A program made the position numbers and the translations under genes. DNA of 25,275 nucleotides from SVEL01 sp045126475 (GTDB lineage Bacteria > Bacillota > Clostridia > Lachnospirales > Lachnospiraceae): positions 1-25,275 of the forward strand of contig JBGVOL010000094.1 of the NCBI GenBank assembly GCA_045126475.1, given 5' to 3'. Shown here piece after piece: positions 1-6,734 of the stretch (position 1 is its first letter; each line of letters opens with the position of its first letter). The notes beneath the pieces are model-generated. The model had not been told where the DNA came from and made no database searches. It saw only the letters and a program-made list of their open reading frames with translations.

Positions 1-110
1 TCACCGATGTTGGCATATCTTCTAGTAGAACCGCCCATTACTCTGATTGTAAGTAATTCTTTAGCGCCTGTATTATCAGCAACTTTAAGTCTACTTTCCT
101 GTTGAATCAT
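1..110 (-). CDS. rplN: 50S ribosomal protein L14 (uL14), 3' part outside window
   Basis: The first 36 codons of L14 are visible, starting at an ATG (110-108) and running off the left edge. The N-terminus MIQQESRLKVADNTGAKELL is the conserved L14 start, which forms a beta-barrel on the 50S subunit at the 30S interface and near the L19 contact (family knowledge). A GGAGAA Shine-Dalgarno sits 6 nt before the ATG. It follows rpsQ by 29 nt in the usual S10-spc order, so it is the first spc-type gene and is presumably cotranscribed with the S10 genes; no promoter is seen in the gap. It is partial only because the window ends. Confidence 0.95.
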   Translation of the reverse strand, partial: MIQQESRLKVADNTGAKELLTIRVMGGSTRRYANIG

Positions 111-139
111 AATAATTCTCCTTCCTACTACTATCTAGC

Positions 140-385
140 CTACTCGATGATTTCAACAAGTCTCCATATATTACCCTTTGATAATGGTCTTGTCTCCATA
201 ACCTTTACAGTATCGCCGATACCGCACTCGTTGTTCTCATCATGAGCCTTTAATTTATAAGTTCTCTTAACGATCTTGTTGTATAATGGATGCTTTACGT
301 TCTCGTAAACAGCTACAACAATTGTCTTGTCCATCTTGTCACTTACTACCTTGCCGGTACGTGTCTTTCTTAAATTTCTTTCCAC
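140..385 (-). CDS. rpsQ: 30S ribosomal protein S17 (uS17)
   Basis: This 81-residue protein has the normal length for S17, a primary 16S rRNA binding protein of the 30S body with an OB fold. The N-terminus MERNLRKTRTGKVVSDKMDK and the later VKVMETRPLSKGNIWRLVEI are family hallmarks. The start is a GTG (385-383), supported by an AAAGGAGA Shine-Dalgarno about 8 nt upstream; no in-frame ATG would leave an intact N-terminus. It lies 36 nt after rpmC and 29 nt before rplN in the canonical order. Confidence 0.97.
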   Translation of the reverse strand: MERNLRKTRTGKVVSDKMDKTIVVAVYENVKHPLYNKIVKRTYKLKAHDENNECGIGDTVKVMETRPLSKGNIWRLVEIIE

Positions 386-421
386 GACAAATGTCTCCTT
401 TCTCAGATTTTCAAACTACAA

Positions 422-628
422 CTAGTTAGCCTTAGCCTGCTCAGAAAGTACAGTCTGAATTCTTGCGATATTCTTTCTAACTTCCTTAATTCTGCTTGTA
501 TTGTCTAACTGATTTGTTGCGTTCTGGAATCTTAAATTGAAAAGTTCCTTTTTAGCAGCTACTAATTCATCATTTAATTCTGCAGCTGATTTTGCCTTTA
601 AATCTTCTACATACTTATTAATTTTCAC
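422..628 (-). CDS. rpmC: 50S ribosomal protein L29 (uL29), GTG start inside the end of rplP
   Basis: L29 is a two-helix protein at the polypeptide exit tunnel, near L23 and the docking site for nascent-chain factors. The sequence KKELFNLRFQNATNQLDNTS followed by RIKEVRKNIARI is diagnostic. Two in-frame GTG codons compete as start, at 637 and 628. An AGAAGGCGG Shine-Dalgarno runs directly into the first but lies about 8 nt before the second, so 628 is preferred, giving 68 residues beginning MKINKYVEDLKAK. The gene overlaps the 3' end of rplP by 11 nt, which suggests translational coupling. The choice of start is inference from spacing; the identity is secure. Confidence 0.93.
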   Translation of the reverse strand: MKINKYVEDLKAKSAAELNDELVAAKKELFNLRFQNATNQLDNTSRIKEVRKNIARIQTVLSEQAKAN

Positions 629-1055
629 TGTTATCACCGCCTTCTAAATCTGCGCGAGAAACGATCTTGCACTTTACAGGTAACTTATGAGTTGCGAGAC
701 GAAGAGCCTCTCTGGCTACTTCTTCAGCTACACCGGAAATCTCGAATAATACTCTGCCCGGCTTAACAACTGCTACCCAGTACTCAAGTGTTCCTTTTCC
801 AGAACCCATTCTTGTTTCTGCTGGTTTTGTAGTTACTGGCTTATCTGGGAATATCTTAATCCAAACCTTACCACCACGCTTGATATAACGTGTCATAGCG
901 ATACGGGCAGCTTCGATCTGGTTTGACTTAATCCATGCTGGTTCCATAGCGACAATACCAAATTCACCGTTAGTAATCTTGTTACCTCTCATAGCCTTAC
1001 CAGCCATGGTACCACGGAATTGTTTACGACGCTTAACTCTCTTTGGCATTAACAT
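618..1055 (-). CDS. rplP: 50S ribosomal protein L16 (uL16)
   Basis: L16 (145 residues) contacts the tRNA acceptor arm near the A site and peptidyl-transferase centre. The start MLMPKRVKRRKQFRGTMAGK and the loop containing RMGSGKGTLEYWVAVVKPG are characteristic. The ATG at 1055 shares its A with the last base of the rpsC TAA stop (TAATG), a classic coupling arrangement. A second ATG two codons downstream (1049) would give MPKRV, but the MLMPKRV form is common in the family. The last codons hold the rpmC Shine-Dalgarno and start. Confidence 0.97.
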   Translation of the reverse strand: MLMPKRVKRRKQFRGTMAGKAMRGNKITNGEFGIVAMEPAWIKSNQIEAARIAMTRYIKRGGKVWIKIFPDKPVTTKPAETRMGSGKGTLEYWVAVVKPGRVLFEISGVAEEVAREALRLATHKLPVKCKIVSRADLEGGDNSEN

Positions 1056-1729
1056 TATTTATCGCTCCCTTCCTTTTCGTCTTCCTTTGCAGGTGCGGCC
1101 TTTGTTGGAAGAACTTCGCCGTTGTAAATCCAAACCTTAACACCAACCTTACCGTATGTTGTGTCAGCCTCTGCAAATCCGTAATCTATATCAGCACGTA
1201 ATGTCTGAAGTGGAATAGTTCCTTCTGTATAGAACTCTGTACGAGCCATATCAGCACCGCCAAGACGTCCTGAACATGCAGCCTTGATGCCCTTAGCACC
1301 GGCCTTAAGGCTTCTGCCCATTGCAGACTTCATAGCTCTTCTGAATGAAACACGGTTCTCTAACTGGAGAGCAATGTTCTCAGCTACTAACTGAGCATCC
1401 TTATCAGGCTTCTTGATTTCCTTAACATCAACAAGAACCTTCTTTGTTGATAACTTCTGTACTTCTTCCTTTAACTTATCGATTTCAGCACCGCCCTTGC
1501 CGATAACAACACCAGGCTTAGCTGTGTAAACGATAACCTTACATCTGTCAGATGCTCTCTCGATTTCAATCTTAGAAACACCTGCGCTATATAACTTCTT
1601 CTTAAGGTATTCTCTGATTTTGTGATCTTCTACAAGATTATCAGCGAAATCAGCTTCTGCATACCACTTTGAATCCCATTCTTTAATAACGCCGACTCTT
1701 ACGCCGTGAGGATTAACTTTCTGTCCCAT
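1055..1729 (-). CDS. rpsC: 30S ribosomal protein S3 (uS3)
   Basis: This 224-residue S3 sits at the mRNA entry channel, where S3, S4 and S5 help unwind mRNA. It starts MGQKVNPHGVRVGVIKEWDS and carries the type II KH-domain GxxG loop in VVIGKGGAEIDKL near residue 75. The C-terminal domain is followed by a short charged tail (PAKEDEKEGSDK). A GGAGAA Shine-Dalgarno precedes the ATG. It lies 22 nt after rplV and its stop overlaps the rplP start by one base. Confidence 0.98.
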   Translation of the reverse strand: MGQKVNPHGVRVGVIKEWDSKWYAEADFADNLVEDHKIREYLKKKLYSAGVSKIEIERASDRCKVIVYTAKPGVVIGKGGAEIDKLKEEVQKLSTKKVLVDVKEIKKPDKDAQLVAENIALQLENRVSFRRAMKSAMGRSLKAGAKGIKAACSGRLGGADMARTEFYTEGTIPLQTLRADIDYGFAEADTTYGKVGVKVWIYNGEVLPTKAAPAKEDEKEGSDK

Positions 1730-1751
1730 TTCGCGTTCTCCTTTCCGCTAA

Positions 1752-2138
1752 CTATTTCTCATTGAGCACGATTGTTAAGTTACACATTCTCTTCTCGATT
1801 CTGTATGCTCTACCCTGTGCTCTTGGTCTGATTCTCTTCATGATTGGTCCCTGGTTTGCATAGCACTCCTCGATGTAGAGGTTGTCAATGCTCATACCAT
1901 TGTTGTTCTCAGCGTTTGCAATTGCTGACTTTAAGAGTTTCTCTATCACTGAAGATGCATATCTAGGATTGTAAGCTAAGATACCCAGTGCTGACTGAAC
2001 ATCTTTTCCTCTTATTGCATCAAGTACGAAGCATGCCTTCTGTACTGAAATTCTAGCGTAAGAAAGTTTTGCTGATGGTCTTGTGTCCTTATTAGCATTT
2101 CTTTCTCTCTTTATCTGACTTCTATGTCCTTTTGCCAT
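1752..2138 (-). CDS. rplV: 50S ribosomal protein L22 (uL22)
   Basis: L22 (128 residues) places a long beta-hairpin in the exit tunnel next to L4. The N-terminus is a basic extension (MAKGHRSQIKRERNANKDTR), then the core includes LDAIRGKDVQSALGILAYNP and the conserved RIRPRAQGRAYRIEKR, the hairpin region in which macrolide-resistance changes are known in other species. No such change can be judged without a reference. An AGGAGG Shine-Dalgarno lies 8-9 nt before the ATG. The basic extension adds roughly 10-15 residues over the shortest L22 forms. Confidence 0.97.
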   Translation of the reverse strand: MAKGHRSQIKRERNANKDTRPSAKLSYARISVQKACFVLDAIRGKDVQSALGILAYNPRYASSVIEKLLKSAIANAENNNGMSIDNLYIEECYANQGPIMKRIRPRAQGRAYRIEKRMCNLTIVLNEK

Positions 2139-2168
2139 GGATTTGACCTCCTTTCAATCTTCTCTCCA

Positions 2169-2447
2169 CTAACGTTTTGTCTTCTTATCGTCTTTACCAT
2201 GTCCTCTGAATGTTCTGGTAGCAACGAATTCACCAAGCTTATGTCCAACCATATCTTCTGTTACATATACCGGAACATGCTTTCTTCCATCGTGAACTGC
2301 TATTGTATGTCCAACCATTTGTGGGAAGATTGTAGAACGTCTTGACCAAGTCTTAATTACTGACTTCTGTCCAGACTCGTTCATTGCATCAACTTTCTTA
2401 AGTAAGTGTGCATCCGCAAATGGACCTTTTTTTAATGATCTAGCCAT
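2169..2447 (-). CDS. rpsS: 30S ribosomal protein S19 (uS19)
   Basis: S19 (92 residues, normal length) is in the 30S head next to S13 and contacts bridge B1a. MARSLKKGPFADAHLLKKVD, WSRRSTIFPQMVGHTIAVHD and VGHKLGEFVATRTFRGH are the family signature. A canonical AAGGAGG sits 7 nt before the ATG. It follows rplB by 12 nt and precedes rplV by 30 nt in the universal L2-S19-L22 order. Confidence 0.98.
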   Translation of the reverse strand: MARSLKKGPFADAHLLKKVDAMNESGQKSVIKTWSRRSTIFPQMVGHTIAVHDGRKHVPVYVTEDMVGHKLGEFVATRTFRGHGKDDKKTKR

Positions 2448-2459
2448 TGGTAATCCTCC

Positions 2460-3302
2460 TTATTTAATGTTCTTTCCATCGCGTCTTCTTACGATGAGCT
2501 TGTTAGACTGCTTGTTCTTCTTTCTTGTCTTTAAGCCAAGTGCAGGTTTGCCCCAAGGTGTACATGGACCCGGACGACCAATACCGGTCTTACCTTCACC
2601 ACCACCGTGTGGATGGTCATTAGGGTTCATAACAGAACCACGAACTGTAGGTCTGATACCCATGTTGCGTTTACGACCTGCTTTACCAATGTTAACTAAG
2701 TCGTGTTCAATGTTACCAACTGTACCGATTGTTGCACGGCAGATAACCGGTACCATTCTCATTTCGCCTGATGGTAATCTAAGTGTTGCATACTTGCCTT
2801 CCTTAGCCATAAGCTGTGCTGAGTTTCCTGCTGAACGAACTAACTGACCGCCCTTTCCAGGATATAACTCAACGTTGTGTACTTCTGTACCAACCGGAAT
2901 TGCCTCAAGTGGTAAGCAGTTACCAACCTTGATTTCAGCATTTGCACCGCTCATTACTGTCATGCCATCCTTTAATCCGTTAGGAGCTAAGATGTATGCC
3001 TTCTCGCCGTCTGCGTAGCAGATTAATGCGATGTTTGCTGTTCTGTTTGGATCGTACTCAATACCAACTACTGTAGCAGGTATATCATCTTTTCTTCTCT
3101 TGAAGTCAATGATTCTGTACTTTCTTCTTGCACCGCCTCCGCGATGTCTAACTGTTATCTTACCCTGGTTGTTACGACCGGAATTCTTCTTTAATGAAAC
3201 AACTAATGACTTCTCAGGAGTTGACTTTGTAATCTCTGAAAAATCAAGACCTGTCATATTTCTTCTAGAAGGTGTATATGGGTTATATGTCTTAATTCCC
3301 AT
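2460..3302 (-). CDS. rplB: 50S ribosomal protein L2 (uL2)
   Basis: L2 (280 residues) is a primary 23S rRNA binding protein needed for subunit association and peptidyl transferase. It starts MGIKTYNPYTPSRRNMTGLD and contains PTVRGSVMNPNDHPHGGGEG, with the conserved HPHGGGEG loop that includes the functionally important histidine. An upstream in-frame ATG at 3320 would add six residues, but it lies within the Shine-Dalgarno region (AAAGGAGATAAAACA before the ATG at 3302), so 3302 is the start. The gap to rplW is 52 nt. Confidence 0.97.
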   Translation of the reverse strand: MGIKTYNPYTPSRRNMTGLDFSEITKSTPEKSLVVSLKKNSGRNNQGKITVRHRGGGARRKYRIIDFKRRKDDIPATVVGIEYDPNRTANIALICYADGEKAYILAPNGLKDGMTVMSGANAEIKVGNCLPLEAIPVGTEVHNVELYPGKGGQLVRSAGNSAQLMAKEGKYATLRLPSGEMRMVPVICRATIGTVGNIEHDLVNIGKAGRKRNMGIRPTVRGSVMNPNDHPHGGGEGKTGIGRPGPCTPWGKPALGLKTRKKNKQSNKLIVRRRDGKNIK

Positions 3303-3354
3303 TGTTTTATCTCCTTTCATGTTTCACCAATATTGTTTTCTGGTGAAAACTATT

Positions 3355-3654
3355 CTACAGACCCTCGAAAATCTCGATGTCCTTGCTGTCCTCTGTTAAC
3401 TGAACGATTGCCTTCTTTGTCTTGGCAGTCTTTCCGGTAACCATACCACGTCTGCGGTTCTTACCGTCTAAGTTCATTGTGTTAACGCTTGCTACCTTTG
3501 TTCCTTCGAACATTTTCTCAACAGCTTCTTTAATCTGTGCCTTGTTTGCTTCTGTGTGAACTAAGAATGTATACTTCTTTGAGCTCATCTCGTTCATGCT
3601 CTTCTCTGTAATTACAGGCTTGAGGATTACATCATAGTATTTAATGTCTGCCAT
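3355..3654 (-). CDS. rplW: 50S ribosomal protein L23 (uL23)
   Basis: L23 (99 residues) is the tunnel-exit docking protein for trigger factor, SRP and the translocon. YYDVILKPVITEKSMNEMSS, the EANKAQIKEAVEKMF helix and VNTMNLDGKNRRRGM identify it. The ATG overlaps the rplD stop (TAATG), and a GAGGAGG Shine-Dalgarno lies within the last rplD codons about 10 nt upstream, consistent with coupled translation. Confidence 0.97.
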   Translation of the reverse strand: MADIKYYDVILKPVITEKSMNEMSSKKYTFLVHTEANKAQIKEAVEKMFEGTKVASVNTMNLDGKNRRRGMVTGKTAKTKKAIVQLTEDSKDIEIFEGL

Positions 3655-4274
3655 TATGCGTACACCTCCTCGATTGTTGCTACAGCTGCTTTATCAATAA
3701 CTACTGTATCGTACTTTAAGATGTCGAATACGTTGATTGTGTTTGTTAAAGCTGTCTTAACTGTAGGAATGTTCTTTGCTGATCTTACAACGTTCTCATC
3801 ATTGCTGTTTAATACAACCAATGCCTTAGAAACCTTTAAGTTGTTTAATGCCTCAGCAAACTTCTTTGTCTTAGCTTCCTCTAATTTAATTTCATCAACA
3901 ACGATGAACTTGTTCTCCTGAACTCTTGATGTCAATGCTGACTTAAGAGCTAACTGCTTCTCTTTCTTGTTCATCTTGAAAGAGTAATCTCTTGGCTTTG
4001 GAGCAAATACGATACCACCGCCGGTCCACTGTGGAGCTCTTGTAGAACCCTGTCTAGCGTGACCTGTACCTTTCTGCTTCCAAGGCTTTCTTCCGCCGCC
4101 GCTAACCTCAGAACGTGTCTTTGCGCTCTGTGTTCCCTGACGATTGTTTGCAAGCTGATTTACAACAGCCATGTGTACTAAGTGATTGTTTACCTCAACA
4201 CCAAATACAGCATCATTAAGCTCGATATCACCAACCTGCTTGCCTTCCATATTGTAAACAGATACCTTTGCCAT
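3654..4274 (-). CDS. rplD: 50S ribosomal protein L4 (uL4)
   Basis: L4 (206 residues) stabilises 23S domain I and sends a loop into the exit tunnel opposite L22. The loop is visible around residues 45-95, with GGGRKPWKQKGTGHARQGS followed by a Gly/Pro-rich stretch and GGGIVFAPKPRDY. In gamma-proteobacteria L4 is also the autoregulator of the S10 operon; whether it does so here is unknown, but structured RNA lies upstream of both rpsJ and rplC. An AAGGAGG Shine-Dalgarno precedes the ATG; the gap to rplC is 25 nt. Confidence 0.97.
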   Translation of the reverse strand: MAKVSVYNMEGKQVGDIELNDAVFGVEVNNHLVHMAVVNQLANNRQGTQSAKTRSEVSGGGRKPWKQKGTGHARQGSTRAPQWTGGGIVFAPKPRDYSFKMNKKEKQLALKSALTSRVQENKFIVVDEIKLEEAKTKKFAEALNNLKVSKALVVLNSNDENVVRSAKNIPTVKTALTNTINVFDILKYDTVVIDKAAVATIEEVYA

Positions 4275-4299
4275 CTGTGTGTTCCTCCTTCCTTACTAA

Positions 4300-4935
4300 T
4301 TACTTGCCAGACTTAACAGTTTCCTTGATTGTTACCATTGCTTTCTTTGGTCCAGGAACTGCGCCCTTAACAAGAATTAAGTTGTTGTCTGCATCAATTT
4401 TAACGATCTCAAGATTCTGAATAGTAATCTTCTTTGCACCCATGTGACCAGGCATTCCTTTTCCCTTGAATACCTTACTTGGGCTTGAACAAGCACCATT
4501 TGAACCCTGATGACGATGGAACTTAGAACCATGAGCCATAGGTCCTCTTGACTGACCAAGTCTCTTGATTGCGCCCTGGAATCCTTTTCCCTTTGCAATA
4601 GCAGTTGCGTCAACCTTGTCGCCTGCTGCAAAGATGTCAGCCTTGATTTCATCCTTAACTGAGTATTCCTCGGCATTTTCAAATCTGAACTCTCTTACAA
4701 ACTTCTTGTAAGAAACTCCTGCCTTATCAAAATGTCCTTTCATCGGCTTATTTACAAGCTTTTCTCTTGTATCTGCGAAGCCAACCTGTACCGCACTGTA
4801 TCCGTCATTCTCAACTGTCTTAACCTGTGTTACGACACATGGACCAGCCTGAAGTACAGTAACCGGTGTTAACACACCATCTTCATTGAAGATTTGAGTC
4901 ATTCCGACTTTTGTTGCTAAAATAGCTTTCTTCAT
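4300..4935 (-). CDS. rplC: 50S ribosomal protein L3 (uL3)
   Basis: L3 (211 residues) is an assembly-initiator protein with an extension reaching the peptidyl-transferase centre. MKKAILATKVGMTQIFNEDG, GFQGAIKRLGQSRGPMAHGS and FHRHQGSNGACSSPSKVFKG are diagnostic; the last two form the central extension. An AGGAGG Shine-Dalgarno is 7-8 nt before the ATG. It is separated from rpsJ by 211 nt of structured non-coding sequence, whereas these two genes are usually close together. Confidence 0.97.
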   Translation of the reverse strand: MKKAILATKVGMTQIFNEDGVLTPVTVLQAGPCVVTQVKTVENDGYSAVQVGFADTREKLVNKPMKGHFDKAGVSYKKFVREFRFENAEEYSVKDEIKADIFAAGDKVDATAIAKGKGFQGAIKRLGQSRGPMAHGSKFHRHQGSNGACSSPSKVFKGKGMPGHMGAKKITIQNLEIVKIDADNNLILVKGAVPGPKKAMVTIKETVKSGK

Positions 4936-5146
4936 TTTTTTACCTCCTGTTGTGCTGCCGGAGCTTTTTAAAGCTCTTCAGCTTGTCTACAGCGGTTTTC
5001 AACCGGTTTCCGGTGAAAACATCCTAGAACAGTCTAATATACGTGGAACACTAAATTGAAAATCAAAATGTTGATTCCTATATAGGAGTGTTGCTTTTAT
5101 ATCTAAACCCTTCAGGATTACTTGCTTAATAATAAGTAGAACTCAA
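4936..5146 (-). ncRNA. Structured rpsJ-rplC intercistronic region
   Basis: No gene fits in these 211 nt. Read on the minus strand there are three inverted repeats. First, an AATCAA/TTGATT hairpin (5061-5076) lies inside an AACACT/AGTGTT pairing (5047-5052 with 5087-5092). Second, 4995-5020 is a nearly perfect hairpin: GTTTTCA then CCGG, a 3-nt loop, and the complements with one bulge. Third, GAGCTTT/AAAGCTC (4961-4976) has a 2-nt spacer and sits just upstream of the rplC Shine-Dalgarno. No strong promoter is seen; a weak TTGATT...TATATT pair with a long spacer is the best. Possible roles are a ribosomal-protein binding site, an RNase processing site or an attenuator. Function is inference. 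Confidence 0.5.
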
Positions 5147-5464
5147 TTACTTTGTCTTCATCTTGATATCGATGTATACACCAGCCGGCATCTCTAATCT
5201 AGATAATGCATCAACAGTCTTCTGTGATGGTGTAACGATGTCGATAAGTCTCTTATGAGTTCTCTGCTCGAACTGCTCTCTTGAATCCTTGTACTTGTGA
5301 ACGGCTCTAAGAATTGTAACTACTTCCTTCTTTGTTGGAAGTGGCACAGGACCGCTAACCTTTGCACCTGTCTTCTTTACAGTTTCGATGATTTTTCCAG
5401 CTGACTGATCGATTAACTGATGATCATAAGCCTTCAATGTGATTCTCATGACTTGACTTGCCAT
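5147..5464 (-). CDS. rpsJ: 30S ribosomal protein S10 (uS10, NusE)
   Basis: S10 (105 residues) is in the 30S head and, as NusE, links ribosomes to NusB/NusG antitermination complexes. It starts MASQVMRITLKAYDHQLIDQ and ends with the conserved DALSRLEMPAGVYIDIKMK; THKRLIDIVTPSQKTVDAL is also typical. It is the first gene of the S10 operon. The Shine-Dalgarno (AAAGGAGG) is 10 nt from the ATG and lies in the loop of a short hairpin (5467-5494). A promoter at 5710-5738 would give a leader of about 240 nt. Confidence 0.98.
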   Translation of the reverse strand: MASQVMRITLKAYDHQLIDQSAGKIIETVKKTGAKVSGPVPLPTKKEVVTILRAVHKYKDSREQFEQRTHKRLIDIVTPSQKTVDALSRLEMPAGVYIDIKMKTK

Positions 5465-5703
5465 AAAAAAAGTCGCCTCCTTTTCGCACTTTTTGATTTA
5501 AGTACGACAAGCGGTGACTGTACACTCTTCCGTGTGTGTCGTAAATGTTCATTACGATTTTCACACGTTGTTTCCGTATCTTTACGGACAATTTACTTGT
5601 ACAGTGACTTGTCGCCAGTTTCCTAACATGACATTCGCTCCACGGAAAACCTGCTATTTTTCAAGCAGCAACCTCACGTTTCAACGCTATCAATGTCACA
5701 GCA
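5465..5703 (-). ncRNA. Structured 5' leader of the S10 operon
   Basis: The stretch between the predicted start site (~5703) and rpsJ holds no convincing ORF but strong secondary structure. A closing stem pairs CGACAAG (5505-5511) with CTTGTCG (5608-5614) and TGTACA (5519-5524) with TGTACA (5598-5603), with an internal loop between. Inside are two hairpins: CGTGTG/CACACG (5531-5536 with 5562-5567) extended by TCGTAA/TTACGA (5539-5544 with 5552-5557), and TCCGTA/TACGGA (5573-5588) with a TCTT loop. Together these make a three-way junction. A smaller CTGCT/AGCAG hairpin lies at 5651-5668, and AAAAAGT/ACTTTTT (5467-5494) encloses the Shine-Dalgarno. The pairings are seen; the regulatory role, for example binding an S10-operon protein, is inference. 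Confidence 0.65.
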
Positions 5704-5709
5704 TTTAGT

Positions 5710-5738
5710 AGTTTACACTATATTCCAATATATTGCAA
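5710..5738 (-). promoter_or_regulatory. Sigma-A promoter of the S10 operon
   Basis: Reading the minus strand, TTGCAA (5738-5733), a 17-nt spacer and TAAACT (5715-5710) match the sigma-A consensus. Predicted start is near 5703. The -35 box is only 18 bp from the -35 box of the divergent plus-strand promoter at 5757-5785, so the two promoters share an AT-rich core. Confidence 0.75.
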
Positions 5739-5756
5739 GCTTTTTTTTAAAAATAT

Positions 5757-5785
5757 TTGACCATTATTCCGTCAACGTTTATAAT
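5757..5785 (+). promoter_or_regulatory. Sigma-A promoter of the first zinc-ribbon gene
   Basis: TTGACC (5757-5762), a 17-nt spacer and TATAAT (5780-5785). The predicted start is near 5792, giving a 5' UTR of about 45 nt before the ATG at 5838. Confidence 0.8.
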
Positions 5786-5837
5786 CATATTATAATATTT
5801 AATCGTAGAAACTTAATAATAAGAAAGGATGATGCAC

Positions 5838-6605
5838 ATGAATTGTAAAAAATGCGGAAATACAATTCCCGAAAACTCGGCTTTCTGCCTTTTCTGCGGT
5901 ACACCTGTAGAAACTGCCACTGCCGGACAGACACCTGTCTACCAACAGCAGCCTGTTTATCAACAGCAGCCTGTATATCAACAACAGCCTGTCTACCAGC
6001 AACAGCCTGTCTACGGACAGCCTTATATGCCGGCTCCAAAGAAGAGCAAGGCGCCACTTATAATTGCCATATCAGTTATACTTCTTCTGGTTATCACTGC
6101 CGTTGTACTTTTATTTGTATTCAAACCATGGGACAGCGGGGATGATTCTTCAGGAAATGCTACGATAACTTCTTCTGCAACAAATGCCACAAAAGAGTTT
6201 GTCAATGCGATGGCTAACCATGATCAGGAAAAGTTTTTAAATTCTCTTTATCCGGCGCTTGTTAAAACATATGAAAGCTATGGGAACAGCAGAGCTGAAA
6301 TATATCGTGATATGTACGAAGATGCAGTTGGCGGAGAAAACCCTGATAATGTTAAAATTTCAAACATAAAAGTTAATAATGAAACAAAATGTTCCGAAAG
6401 CGAATTAGCTGAATACAACAATAAGATTTCATACTATGAAGGTTATGTCGAAATAACAGCCATGTATGAAGTTACAGGCTCGATGATTTTCTCTCTGTAC
6501 GATGAATATAGCGTTTCCTATGTTGATTATGATTGCTCGTTCACGACAATAGTAGGCTACTGTAACGGAAAATACTATATCTGTAACTTTGAATTTCACG
6601 AATAA
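5838..6605 (+). CDS. Zinc-ribbon, single-TM protein with extracytoplasmic domain (paralogue 1)
   Basis: This 255-residue protein opens with a zinc ribbon (MNCKKCGNTIPENSAFCLFC; Cys 3, 6, 17, 20), then four hexapeptide repeats PVYQQQ (residues 33-56), a juxtamembrane PKKSKAP and a TM helix at about 73-95. The rest (about 100-255) would be outside the cell, as the basic side precedes the helix. The outer domain resembles that of the protein at 6735-7643 (shared YPAL/YPAI, SRxEIY, DGKYY-like ends). In-frame ATGs at 5829 and 5832 exist, but AAAGGA is ideally spaced for 5838 and the paralogues also begin M-x-C. Function is unknown; a cytoplasmic metal-bound head with an outer sensor or binding domain is inference. 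Confidence 0.85.
   Translation: MNCKKCGNTIPENSAFCLFCGTPVETATAGQTPVYQQQPVYQQQPVYQQQPVYQQQPVYGQPYMPAPKKSKAPLIIAISVILLLVITAVVLLFVFKPWDSGDDSSGNATITSSATNATKEFVNAMANHDQEKFLNSLYPALVKTYESYGNSRAEIYRDMYEDAVGGENPDNVKISNIKVNNETKCSESELAEYNNKISYYEGYVEITAMYEVTGSMIFSLYDEYSVSYVDYDCSFTTIVGYCNGKYYICNFEFHE
5934..6005 (+). repeat. Four 18-nt in-frame tandem repeats (PVYQQQ)
   Basis: Four units encode Pro-Val-Tyr-Gln-Gln-Gln and a partial fifth (PVYG) follows. They form the linker between the zinc ribbon and the TM helix of the first zinc-ribbon protein. Codons differ slightly between copies (caacag, caacaa, cagcaa), so the array is not freshly duplicated. Confidence 0.9.
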
Positions 6606-6611
6606 TTTTAT

Positions 6612-6652
6612 AATCAGGTTTCTTCAATAATTAATAAGGAAGAAACCTGATT
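6612..6652 (+). terminator. 14-bp inverted repeat downstream of the first zinc-ribbon gene
   Basis: A perfect 14-bp stem (6612-6625 with 6639-6652) encloses a 13-nt AT-rich loop, starting 6 nt after the stop codon at 6605. No T-run follows on the plus strand, so it is not a textbook intrinsic terminator, yet position and strength fit 3'-end formation or mRNA protection. The last two bases overlap the -35 box of the next promoter. Confidence 0.6.
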
Positions 6653-6679
6653 GACATTTACCCTCTCAACATATATCAT
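6651..6679 (+). promoter_or_regulatory. Sigma-A promoter of the zinc-ribbon 2 / methyltransferase / zinc-ribbon 3 operon
   Basis: A consensus TTGACA (6651-6656), a 17-nt spacer and TATCAT (6674-6679). The predicted start near 6686 gives about 49 nt of leader before the ATG at 6735. Confidence 0.7.
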
Positions 6680-6734
6680 TAATGAGTATATATAAACATA
6701 TATAATAGGAAAAAATACGAAAGGATACGAAAAG

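Noticed and set aside
2467..2847. Plus-strand ORF of 126 codons opposite rplB
   Set aside because: Antisense shadow of a conserved ribosomal gene; composition follows the complementary codons.
5514..5708. Plus-strand ORFs across the S10 leader
   Set aside because: No ribosome binding site or recognisable product; they run antisense to a structured leader and end at the minus-strand promoter.
5785..6057. Minus-strand ORFs rich in repeated residues opposite the first zinc-ribbon gene
   Set aside because: They are the complement of the PVYQQQ repeat region and lack initiation signals.
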